This document shows, in pieces, positions 20,378 through 31,100 of a stretch of DNA of 64,000 nucleotides. Under the pieces are notes generated by a model. It was given only the letters and a program-made list of their open reading frames with translations, had not been told where the DNA came from and did not search any database. Position numbers and translations under genes: made by a program. Position 1 is the stretch's first letter; the number at the start of each line of letters is the position of its first letter. Source of the stretch: Tritrichomonas musculus (taxonomy: Eukaryota; Parabasalia; Tritrichomonadida; Tritrichomonadidae); NCBI GenBank assembly GCA_039105265.1, contig JAPFFF010000009.1, forward strand, positions 1,240,001-1,304,000. Direction: 5' to 3'.

Positions 20378-22759
20378 TCACAGTAATGAATGTATTTCAT
20401 TCTTAGTGTTATCTTCAAGTAAGATACCATTTGATGTAAAGAATGTCGAATTAATCGCTATGAAATTAGCTGTTGCATTAACCACTAAATTGCCACTACT
20501 TAATGGAAATTCAATATTGTTTAACCAGATCTTAGTTGGTTCACATTGATATTCACTCGTAGGCGTATTATTAACATTGAATGATATATTGATTTTGATT
20601 TCTTCTTCACTGGTAACATTATCTTTGGTTTCATTATAATTCAAATAGAGTGTTCCCTCATATGCATCAAGTTGTTTTTCGAATTGATAACGAATGCTAT
20701 TACTATTCGGTACGCTGAATGTGTACTTAATTATTGTTAATTTATTCACTAACGCATCTAACCTAGCTTTTAATGATTCGTTCTCATGTTGTAGATTTGA
20801 TATCTGACTGTTCATTGTTACGATTTTAGTAGCATTATCACCTACTAACTTGGCTAGATCTTGATGAGATTTAATATAATTATTTAATTTTGTCTTCAGT
20901 TCATCATTTTCACTTTTCAATGCTATTTGATCTTCTTCACCAAATTCAGCTAGAGTAACTCGTACTGGATATGTTCCAGAGTAATTATAAAGTACACCTG
21001 TTGCTTCTTCCCAATAAAACGTGCCAACACTTATATCCATAACATGAGCAATTGTATCGTGTATGTTTTTTGTACTTTCCGTCTTGAATATGATATCAAA
21101 TTCCTCATTTACATTTGAGCCAGTCACACCAACCAAGTGAGCACCTTCTTGGAATGGAATGAAGGAAGTAGAAAAGAAATCACCAAGCAAATGTTCTGGT
21201 TCGTAAGGGCCGTTTGTTATTGGTAGAATAATTTTATTCCCAACTTTCAAATCAGTTTTGCTTCGATATTTTTCATCGGATTCAATTTTTGAATAAGCAT
21301 AATCATCAGGAATTTCACTTTTCAATGCTATTTTATCTTGCTTCAATATTTTTTCCGCTAATATTAATTTGGTATCAAAAGAGTCTTCCCCATTATCGAT
21401 GTAAAAGCATAGACCATTACTATCGCTTTTATAATAGGTCAAGTTATAGGTTGTTCCATCAATTTCAACATCGACATTAACTCCATCATCAGTAATAACA
21501 CCATTATAATCAAACAAATAATCAAACTCTTTTACAAAGCCATCGTTATTTGATATTGTTCCAACAAGGCGAGTTCCACTATTCAATTTTATTTTGACTT
21601 CCCACGATCCTGAACTATCTTGTACATTTTCAAATGGCACATCAATAGATTCTTTGTATATCAAATCATTTTTGCTTCGATATTTTGCATCCGCTTCCTC
21701 TTTTGTATACAGGTTATCCATATTAACCATATTATTTTTTAATTCATCTAATGCTTCATTTACTTCATCAACAGTTGGGAATTCATTTAAAGTCGTAGCT
21801 AGAGCAGTATCATTCTTTTCTATCTGCTCATTTAATGTATCTATCTTCTTATGTAAAGCATCTATATCACAAGTATATGCTAAATCATTTGTAGTAAATT
21901 CCATTCTTCTTTTTGCTGTATTCTCTTTGATGCTGATTCCACCAACCCTATGTTTATTTGGGTTTGATATAACAAATGTTTTGTCATTCATAGTGCAGCT
22001 AGGAAAATCAGTTGTTCCTTGGTAATTAATTGTTCCACCAGTAATATTAATAGTAACTATATTCTCTTCATAATCAACATCATTGTATTCACTAACTTTT
22101 TGCACCAAAAATCGTGCTTTGATTATTCCATCTGTTATTGTGTCTTCAGCCTCCAAATGAACCTCGCCATTAACAAATTTACCAACAACATCTATTATGT
22201 CATCTCTAACCAATTCATTCTTTGAAATATAGTCATTATTTATTTCATTGATAGCATTACATAACATTTTAAATGTTGGTTTCATTGCATGCACAACATT
22301 ATTACATATATTGAACACACCCGCAACACTAGGAACACTTGTATCTTCATTAGCATCATATGTCAACTCTTTTATGTCTTCATTACACCAATCAATTAAT
22401 GGAGTTAAATCAGTTTTAATGCTTCTACTTAATAAATGTAATGGTAATTCATTAGCATAACCAAACCATCTTTCTCCTGATTCAACAATACATCTAACAG
22501 AACCATTAATACCATTGAAGCCAAAACTAATACCTGTTTCTGTTAATGATAAACCTCCCATTAACGTACCTGTTGCTCCTATTGCTAACGCAACTCCTGC
22601 CATTATTTCTAGTTTATCTGTTTCAGACTTTAAATATTGAGTTTTATTTTGTTGCTCAGTCATTTCACTTCTTAATGTATCTACTTTTGATGTAATATCC
22701 TTGACATCATATGAAACAACATCAAAATTATTTGTCAAAACATTTAAATCACTTCTCAT
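20378..22759 (-). CDS. Fibre-like coiled-coil protein of the compact element
   Basis: 793 codons from ATG 22759; the frame continues open upstream into the inverted repeat (to about 22903), carrying a leader module (QQFYDIRPNP, SSKIITADNI) shared with 13812-14092, so the true start may be earlier. Order: N-terminal coiled coil; a Gly/Ala hydrophobic stretch (about residues 52-75, a possible membrane or fusion-like segment); a central domain shared with 2-1231; coiled-coil stalk with YTKEEADAKYRSKNDL and YSKIESDEKYRSKTDL repeats, a register found in viral fibres; a heptad region near 20760-20880; and a beta-rich end domain. The frame is uninterrupted. The structural role is inferred. Confidence 0.55.
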   Translation of the reverse strand: MRSDLNVLTNNFDVVSYDVKDITSKVDTLRSEMTEQQNKTQYLKSETDKLEIMAGVALAIGATGTLMGGLSLTETGISFGFNGINGSVRCIVESGERWFGYANELPLHLLSRSIKTDLTPLIDWCNEDIKELTYDANEDTSVPSVAGVFNICNNVVHAMKPTFKMLCNAINEINNDYISKNELVRDDIIDVVGKFVNGEVHLEAEDTITDGIIKARFLVQKVSEYNDVDYEENIVTINITGGTINYQGTTDFPSCTMNDKTFVISNPNKHRVGGISIKENTAKRRMEFTTNDLAYTCDIDALHKKIDTLNEQIEKNDTALATTLNEFPTVDEVNEALDELKNNMVNMDNLYTKEEADAKYRSKNDLIYKESIDVPFENVQDSSGSWEVKIKLNSGTRLVGTISNNDGFVKEFDYLFDYNGVITDDGVNVDVEIDGTTYNLTYYKSDSNGLCFYIDNGEDSFDTKLILAEKILKQDKIALKSEIPDDYAYSKIESDEKYRSKTDLKVGNKIILPITNGPYEPEHLLGDFFSTSFIPFQEGAHLVGVTGSNVNEEFDIIFKTESTKNIHDTIAHVMDISVGTFYWEEATGVLYNYSGTYPVRVTLAEFGEEDQIALKSENDELKTKLNNYIKSHQDLAKLVGDNATKIVTMNSQISNLQHENESLKARLDALVNKLTIIKYTFSVPNSNSIRYQFEKQLDAYEGTLYLNYNETKDNVTSEEEIKINISFNVNNTPTSEYQCEPTKIWLNNIEFPLSSGNLVVNATANFIAINSTFFTSNGILLEDNTKNEIHSLL

Positions 22760-22896
22760 CGTTGTAATGTTATCTGCAGTAATGATTTTGGATGAAGTGA
22801 TATTATAGTCAGTATAAAGAGTTGTTGCGGCATTTGGGTTTGGTCTTATATCATAAAACTGTTGGTCTATTATGTATTTAAATGCATTTGTTGTTG

Positions 22897-23100
22897 AATA
22901 GAAATATTGAAAAACGACAATGTACTTGAACTTGAGGGACGGGGGTGGGAAATTAGCTAATGTAGATAGGGTATACTTACGATAGGTTTTTCAGTAGGTA
23001 TTTGGCCGGAAGCTGAGGCCCAAGCGAGGGTGTACCTGAGCTTGGTGGCGAAGCGTGTAGGCGGTGGTGAGGTACGAAACACCGCCTATACTTAACTACT
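22897..23100 (-). repeat. Right 204-bp terminal inverted repeat
   Basis: Reverse complement of 19671-19874 with almost no differences by eye. The leader of the long gene reads out of its inner edge. Confidence 0.9.
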
Positions 23101-23214
23101 TCTGTCATTAAATAAAATATATTAATTATAATCATATTTATTATAAATTCGCTAGTTTCTACCCTTCTTATAATTTCTTTTATCTGAGTTAAAAAAATAT
23201 AAAAAATCACGCGA

Positions 23215-23374
23215 AAAAAGCAGGAAATCCCGGAGAAAGTTCTCAATTTTTTTCCCTGGATAAAATAACGAGTTTTTCTCCTGGATTTCCCCAGGAAATT
23301 TCGTTTCCCGGGATTTCCCCAGGATTTTTTAAACGTATTTCCCGAAAATTTCCCTTTCCCGAATCTCATCCCTG
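23215..23374 (-). mobile_element. Lone hAT-like terminus
   Basis: Read on the minus strand the tip is CAGGGATGAGATTCGGGAAA, followed by repeated GGGAAAT and CCTGGGGAAATCC motifs, a layout typical of hAT ends with subterminal repeats. No partner end was found in the window. Confidence 0.5.
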
Positions 23375-23741
23375 CAAAGAGATATCGTCGCTTTAAAAAA
23401 CATAAAAAATTCGTCCAAATTAAAAAATAGATGGTACATTATTTATTAAATTTATATATAATTATATATATGTTATTATTAAGTATTAAAAAATAGAGGC
23501 AAACCAAAATTTTATTCAAAAATCATAATTGAGAGGAGGAAAACTTCCGATCATTTTTTTGGATTTCTTTATAAACTCAATTTTTTAAAGATAGCGTGTA
23601 AAATTTGTTTTTTCTCAATTTTTCAAATAAATTCTTTCAAAAAATAATTTTAGGCCCTAACTTTAATTATTTGTAATAATTTCATATCTTTCAAAATTTC
23701 AAATAAATAAAAAAATAAAGTATTGAAAAAACAAAAATTTA
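23375..23741. other. AT-rich spacer downstream of the transposase
   Basis: 3' flank of the Tc1-like gene. I could not find a terminus of that element here. Confidence 0.4.
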
Positions 23742-24780
23742 TCAGCTTTTTCTGTATAAATTATGTTCACTGTGAACTTCTTCCCAACGCCCATTAATGC
23801 TTTCTCCATTGTAACGAGCACATACAATGCATCTGGCCCGCAAAGATGAATAATAATTTTCTATTAACTCAGAAGGAATTGCATTCCATTCATTTGCTAA
23901 TCTGTCAAAAAGTTCATCAGCTGTTTTAAAGAAAATTCCTCTGACTTTGTTTTTAATATAGTCCCATAACTGTTCTATTGGACTAAGATCGGGAGATTTG
24001 CTTGGCCATGCTATTGTATATGGAACTTTACTGAGGAGAGTTTGCTTTGTATAATTGGAACGATGGCAGGGAGCACCATCTTGTTGAAATACGAATGTGT
24101 TTGGAAAAGTATTTTGAAGAATTTCTATTATTCCGTTTTTGATTAATAAATCGCAATAAGTGTGAGAATTCATTCTTTTTGGGCATCTTAAAAGTTTAGT
24201 TTTGAAACCGTTTGGTCCAATTCTCGCCCACACCATGACCCTTGTTGCATGTTTGTCATTCGTATAAAAAGTGCCAGGCGGAAATTGACCTCTATGACGC
24301 CAAATACCTCCCTTTTCCATATTGACCATAACCGTAGATTCATCGGTTATGATCAATTTGGGTTGATTTGAAGGATTGAAGCTACAAATATAATTAGAAA
24401 AAATCACTCGGTTTTGGCGATGTAGAGCTGTTAATTCTGGTACTGCGATTTTTTTCCATGTAGAATATTTTTTCTTCATTTAAAATTTCTTTTGCTTTTG
24501 AAGGAGATATTTCGAAAATTTCTGAAGATTGCTTTAAGGAGGCTTCTGGGTTTTCTTCATATGCTTGAATAATTGCAGTTTTGGTTTGGTCTGAAATTGA
24601 TGGAGGCCTGCCTCGTTTTAATTCCAATTTTGGTATATTTAAATATCTTTTTATGAAACTTATGATCGTTGATTCTGGGATGAGGGTAAGCTTTGATATC
24701 AATGTCCATTTTGGTCCTAACTTGTCAAAAAAACGAATTAAAACTACTTTCTGGTCGTTGCTTAAACACTTGTACGACAT
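23742..24780 (-). pseudogene. Tc1-like transposase, frameshifted
   Basis: The first part (from ATG 24780) has two helix-turn-helix-like regions joined by a KRGRPPSISD linker, as in Tc1 DNA-binding domains. The second part carries the DDE core: D in IITDEST, D in VFQQDGAPCHRS and E in SPDLSPIEQLWDYIKNK, with about 34 residues between the last two. The two parts are in different frames that meet at a six-T run (24468-24473; A6 on the coding strand). A simple indel is likeliest; programmed slippage on A6 is possible. No element ends could be assigned. Confidence 0.88.
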
Positions 24781-24842
24781 TTAAAAAAATAAAAATATTA
24801 CTTTCAAATATTTTCTGAAGTAAATTCCAAAAATTTCAATAT

Positions 24843-26340
24843 AGAGTCTAGAGTAAAACCCTCCTACCAAATGGAAAACCCCCTACCAAATCTCTATATA
24901 AAAGAGTTAGAATCATAATATCATATATACATATAGATAAAATGTTCATTTGATAAAATAATTATTATTAGGGTGGTCAAATTTGCCCAAATGTGCATTT
25001 TTTAAAAAATGTGGGCCAAAATGTGGGTTTAATGTGTCACAACGTGGGCCAATTCAAATTGTTTTGATTCTATATATAAAGTTATAAATTATCAATTTAC
25101 AAATCACTATCAGATTATTTATTTAAATATATATGAAAAAATTAATGATTTACATAGAATGGAAGAGATAAATTTATCTTTTAAAATAAAAATTTTCATT
25201 CAAATTGTCTTTTACTTTTCATAGAGAATAATTTTTATTTTCACAAAAATTAATAATTAAAAAAATAAATATATCTTATATAAAAAGCATTATAGTTATG
25301 ATATTAAACAATATAGTAATGTATATTATAAATATAGGTATACATTATTAATAATTTATATATATGCTTAAAAAAAAAAATTTGGCCCATTTTGGCCCAA
25401 CTTGGCCCATTTTAGCCCAAAATTTTTGGGATATTTTTCTGAAGATTTCAGACGATATTTGGTTGACCCATCCATTTATAATTGGGCCAAAATGGGCCAA
25501 ATTTTATTTATTTGTTTACATAGTATATAATAATAACTGATATATATAATTATGATAAACATCATTTCCTTGTTGAATATTATGAATTCATGCTTTTTTA
25601 TACAAGATAAAATTAAATTTTATTTAATAAATGATTAAGTAGCTTTTTGAGGCGAAGCCTCAAAAAGCTACTTAATAATTTATTTTTGATTTTCTTTTGC
25701 AACTTTTTGAGTATAGCATTTCCACTATTAAAAATATATGATATTAATCTTTTTGAATTAATTTTTTTTAAAAAAAATAATAAACTTTTTATGTATAATT
25801 TTTTAAAAATTGAAAAAAAACTAAATTTTTATGCTTTTGAAATTCAGATTTTATTGAAAGAGAGCAGATAAAAAATTATTTCAAAATTTTCAGTTTTTTT
25901 TATATTCAACAAATAACTTTTTTTTATGGTAGAATAATTAACCATGCCGATCAATATTTATAATTTTTTTCTTCGCACGCTCTCACGTAAGGATTTTCGC
26001 AAACTAAAAAAAAAAAAAAAAAAAAAAAAAAAGCAATTATTTGACCTTATTTAATCGTATTCAATTCAAATAATTGAGAGGATAAATGGTGACCCAAATG
26101 TTTACTTTTTTTTGACCCATTTTATTAATTTTGGCCCACCCAGTGCCACCCTAATTATTATTATTTAATAAATGTTTATTTTATATTTAGATATTAGTAT
26201 TTAAAAATGCAATCTATTCAATTTTTTTATCGAAAAATTGAATAGAAAATGGTAGGTGGGTTTTCCACCAACGTACTTTTTGCCACCATTAAAGGCCAAA
26301 AATAGGTGAATAAAAATGGTAGGGGGTTTTCCAGTAGACT
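24843..26340. mobile_element. Tc1-like MITE split by a hAT-like element
   Basis: The outer ends share AGTCTA and GGAAAACCCCCTACCA-type blocks, which occur twice near each end, in inverted orientation; TA lies at both borders. Without the nested element (24969-26153) the MITE is about 0.3 kb. Confidence 0.6.
24969..26153. mobile_element. hAT-like element, 1185 bp
   Basis: Tips TAGGGTGGTCAAATTTGCCC and, inverted, TAGGGTGGCACTGGGTGGGC; exact 8-bp duplication ATTATTAT at 24961-24968 and 26154-26161. Many TGGGCC / GGCCCA motifs lie below both ends (24975-25060, 25380-25500, 26090-26145), like hAT subterminal repeats. A short inverted TAGCTTTTTGAGGC / GCCTCAAAAAGCTA hairpin sits at 25640-25673 and a 25-30 base A run near 26007-26033. 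No transposase. Confidence 0.9.
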
Positions 26341-27390
26341 ATATATTTTATTTCGTTTCTGAGAAAAGAAAATTTTATTGTCTTTGAAAAAAATTGAAAA
26401 CTTTACTTGCTAACTTAAAAAAAAAGAGTTTATTTTATCATAAAAACAAGATTTTTAGGCTATTTTTTGTTTAATATATTATTAAATAAGAAAATATAAT
26501 TAAATAATGTAGGAAAATCGTTGATTTTTTTGGGAAAAAAAGCTAAATGAAATTTTAATAAACTTTAAGAATATCTTTACATAAACTATTCAATTATAAT
26601 TCATAAAAAAATATACGTATCTTAAAATTGAATAGCATATTTTGATTAATTAGTTTTATATAATTAAAATACTGCATATATTATATATTATCATTGTTTA
26701 GATCCATTTATTAGGGCCAATTTTGAGAAAATTCTCTATGAAATTAAATCAATTAATTCTTTATTGTTGATTTAAATTTATGGCAATAAATAATGTAATT
26801 CTATGTAATATATACATTAGAACATTAATGGAATCAAATTGAATGAAATTGTGATGAAAATGAGCAAATATTTGAAAATTAAAATTTTCGCCAAATCCCC
26901 TATTTTGGGAAATTAAATAGATCATTTCATAGAAAAACAAATAAAATTGCAATTCTATAATTTTCATCAAGAAAATATAATCAGAAAACATATTTTCCCC
27001 TTAAAAACATATAATTTTCAAAATGAGAGGATCAAAACTTCAGATCATTTTCCCCTTTCAAAATTTAAAATGAAAATAGGATTACACTTGCCGAGCGAAA
27101 GTAAATCTTAAATTAGCAAAATTGATTCAAATAAGAGTATTAATCAGATGGAAAATAGTTTTCCCTTCCAAATTAAGTAATAATTGGAAAATTTTAAAAA
27201 TAGCTTAAAAATTGTAATAAAACACAAATATTTCATTTTTAAAGTAAATTTATTGAAAATAACTAATGAATATAAATGAAACAACCTATATTATTTATAA
27301 ATAAAAATATAATTCTGAAATATTCCAGGCATGACAAATTATAAATGAATTTTTAAAAATATTTCGTGTTCTTATAATTTCACATCATTG
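26341..27390. other. AT-rich spacer
   Basis: No gene or clear element end seen. Short open frames here have only AT-driven composition. Confidence 0.5.
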
Positions 27391-27542
27391 CGTAATCATG
27401 AACTATGGATAATAAATAAAAATATTATACATAATATAATATATATATATTATAAAATTTATCATATATATATATATAAAGTATTGAGATAAATATATTT
27501 TTATACATATCTAAAATATGCATTTTCAGTTCACGCACCTCT
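27391..27542. mobile_element. Possible 152-bp relic of the A/B hAT-like family
   Basis: The right tip, inverted, is AGAGGTGCGTGAACTG, as in element B. An exact CATCATTG flank occurs at 27383-27390 and 27543-27550. The left tip is degenerate (only TGAACT fits), so this is uncertain. Confidence 0.4.
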
Positions 27543-27550
27543 CATCATTG

Positions 27551-28144
27551 AAACAAAAAAAAACTTTCATTAAAAATTTTAATTTATGGAGATTAGAATT
27601 GTTTTTTTTCTATTTATAAAATGTAAAAGCAAATGTTTATTAAAAAATAATTGAATCTAGAAAGCATGAACAGCCTATTTCGTTCTATTAATATCTCATC
27701 AATTAAAAATTTCATGGGGAAAAAATATGGTATATAAAGCTAAAATTGCTGCCACTTATTGCATTTTAATAAATTTTGTACAATACAAGGTGAAAATTGG
27801 CCTTTTTATCAAATCTTCTTCTGAGTAATTTAGGTTTTGTAATTACTATTATATAAATCTGAAGTTTTTTATACCAAAAAAGGAGAAAAATTAGAAGATT
27901 TCATGTTTATTAATTAAAGTTGATTAAATATATTATAATATGTAAAGATACGTAACAACATTATCATTCAATATTAAAAGATGGGTTAGATAATATGGTG
28001 GGTATCAAATAATGATAGAAATAAATAGTGTAATCTGATATTAAATGAAAGTTTTTCTTTTGATAATGAAAGCTTTTGTTTTTTTCTCAAATTTTGGAAA
28101 AATTTTGAGTGAAAATTTAATATGGCATAAAATTATTTGTTCGA
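27551..28144. other. Upstream region of the Sel1-repeat kinase
   Basis: AT-rich; no other gene. The promoter presumably lies in the last ~100 bases. Confidence 0.5.
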
Positions 28145-31100
28145 ATGGAAACAATTGTGAATGACTTTAAAACACTTTATCGAGATGAAAATATCAAAAT
28201 AAGAAATCCATACTTATCAAAAGTATATCAAGAATTCAATTTTCTATATATCACCAAAGAAGAGGAGAATAATACCGAAATCGTCCAAAAATTAAAAACT
28301 GAAATAATCGTTATAAAAATAGTTGAATACGAGGAAGAGCAATATTTTGTAATGTGTTTTGAAAAAACACTGTTATTGGTTACTCAAAAAGTCCTCTCTT
28401 TTCTGAAATCGTTTTTTTCATTGAATTCTGATTCAGATGTTTACTTTTTAAACGATAAAGAATTATCAGCTTTTATGGATACTATTGAAAAATCGGATTT
28501 AAAACAATTTGAGAGCCGTTTTCATATAGCTGATAAAATTTTCAAGGAAGAAATTCTTAATTTTTTTGAAGAAATACGTATTTTATTTCGCGAATTCAGA
28601 AGAAAATTTTATTTTTTCGATGCATTGATGCTTTGTCTTAGTGGATATTTGATCAAGAAAAGCTATACAGAATCTAGAATTAATAGAATTGAGAAGTGTG
28701 AAGAAATGTTTGGTTCAGATTCAAACGAAATAGAACTTAAAAGAGATGGGTATATTTACTTAAGGACTCTTGGCCATGGGAGTATTTCATGTATTAAATT
28801 AATTTTTCACATCGAAAAGAGAAAACTGTTTGCGTTAAAAATGCCGTATAATATAGATTACGAATCTAGATTTCGTATCAAACTTGAGCGCAATAACTAT
28901 TTAAGCATTCACCATCCTTTTATTTGCAGATGTTTTGGAATGGACAGAGAGAGAAATTATCTTGTTCTTGAGTATATTCAAGGCCAGCCATTATCTCATG
29001 CTGCTAAAACTCTTAGTGTTAACGAGAAAATTAAGATAATTTTAGAAATATCTCTTGTAATTAGTTATCTTCACAGTAAGAATTTCGTTTACAGAGATTT
29101 AAAGCCAAGCAATATTATGATTGATCATAATAAAACAGCCGTGCTTATTGATTTTGATAATATGATTGATTATTCTGAGAGAGAATGTATTGAATCAACT
29201 AATTTTGATCAATTTCGAGCACCAGAAACAGGTCATCTAGGTTTTTATTCTGATATTTACTCACTTGGAAAGATTATTGAATATATATTTGATCAACCAG
29301 AATTTGATTGGCTAATTGAAATATGTCATCGTTGTACTCTTAATGATGCGCGAAAGAGACCAAAAATCTCAGAAATTATTGGCGTTATTTGTGCTAAATT
29401 AATCGAAATAAGTCCTGAAAGTGACGTAATTAAATATATAGTAAATGAGAAAAAAAGTGTCATTTCGTCTAATGATGAATTGATTATATCATTGGCACTT
29501 GCAGGAAAGGTAAATAATCCAGAATTACAGAATGCGCTTGCTAATGTATATATCAAAAATAAATATGATATAATAGATATTAATAAAGCAATACTTTATT
29601 TCTCACTCGCTGCAAATCAAAATGATCCACAAGCACAATTTAATCTAGGATCCATTTATTACGAAGGGAAATACATCACACGAGACATTAATAAAGCAAT
29701 TCATTATTATTCACTCGCTGCGAATCAAAATAATCCAAGAGCGCAAATCAATCTAGGATTCATTTATTACGAAGGGAAATACATCACACGAGACATTAAT
29801 AAAGCAATTCATTATTTTTCACTCGCTGCAAATCAAAATTATCCAAAAGCACAATACAATCTAGGATTCATTTATTTCGAAGGTAGATACATCACACGAG
29901 ACATCAACAAAGCAATTCATTATTTTGCACTCGCTGCAAATCAAAATTATCCAAAAGCACAATACAATCTCGGTCGTATTTATTCAGATGGGGAATATGC
30001 CGCACGAGATATCAACAAAGCAATTCATTATTTCTCGCTCGCTGCAAATCAAAATGATCTAGAAGCACAATTCAATCTAGGATTCATTTACTACGAAGGC
30101 CTATACATCGCGAGAGACGTTAATAAAGCAATTCATTATTTCTCGCTCGCTGCAAACCAAAATGATCCACAAGCACAATTCAATCTAGGATTCATTTATT
30201 ACGAAGGGAAATACATCACACGAGACATCAACAAAGCAATTCATTATTTCTCGCTCGCTGCAAATCAAAATTATCCAAAAGCACAATACAATCTCGGTCG
30301 TATTTATTCAGATGGGGAATATGTCGCACGAGATATCAACAAAGCAATTCATTATTTCTCGCTCGCTGCAAATCAAAATGATCTAGAAGCACAATTCAAT
30401 CTAGGATTCATTTACTACGAAGGCCTATACATCGCGAGAGACGTTAATAAAGCAATTCATTATTTCTCGCTCGCTGCAAACCAAAATGATCCACAAGCAC
30501 AATTCAATCTAGGAAATATTTACTACGAAGGGAAATACATCACACGAGACATCAACAAAGCAATTCATTATTTCTCGCTCGCTGCAAATCAAAATGATCT
30601 AGAAGCACAATTCAATCTAGGATTCATTTACTACGAAGGGAAATACATCACACGAGACATCAACAAAGCAATTCATTATTTCTCGCTCGCTGCAGATCAG
30701 AATCATCCACAAGCACAATTCAATCTAGGAATCATTTATTACGAAGGGAAATACATCACACGAGACATCAACAAAGCAATTCATTATTTTGCACTCGCTG
30801 CAGATCAGAATCATCCACAAGCACAATTCAATCTAGGAATCATTTATTACGAAGGGAAATACATCACACGAGACATTAATAAAGCAATTCATTATTTTTC
30901 ACTCGCTGCAAATCAAAATTATCCAAAAGCACAATACAATCTCGGTCGTATTTATTCAGATGGGGAATATGTCGCACGAGATATCAACAAAGCAATTCAT
31001 TATTTCTCGCTCGCTGCAAATCAAAATGATCTAGAAGCACAATTCAATCTAGGATTCATTTACTACGAAGGCCTATACATCGCGAGAGACGTTAATAAAG

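Larger units (their letters stand above)
19671..23100. mobile_element. Compact virus-like (Polinton-like?) element, looks whole
   Basis: 3430 bp bounded by near-perfect 204-bp inverted repeats (19671-19874 and 22897-23100). The tips read AGTAGTTAAG...CTTAACTACT, an AG...CT end as in Polintons, flanked by TCTGT on both sides (19666-19670 and 23101-23105). It carries two convergent genes, a short one on plus (19899-20201) and a long fibre-like one on minus (20378-22759 or further). There is no integrase or polymerase, so it must be moved by something else. It is GC-richer than its surroundings at the ends and looks recent. Confidence 0.7.

Noticed and set aside
24969-26153. TGGGCC-rich segments as coding repeats
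   Set aside because: They sit below both inverted ends, are broken by stops in every frame and behave like subterminal repeats.
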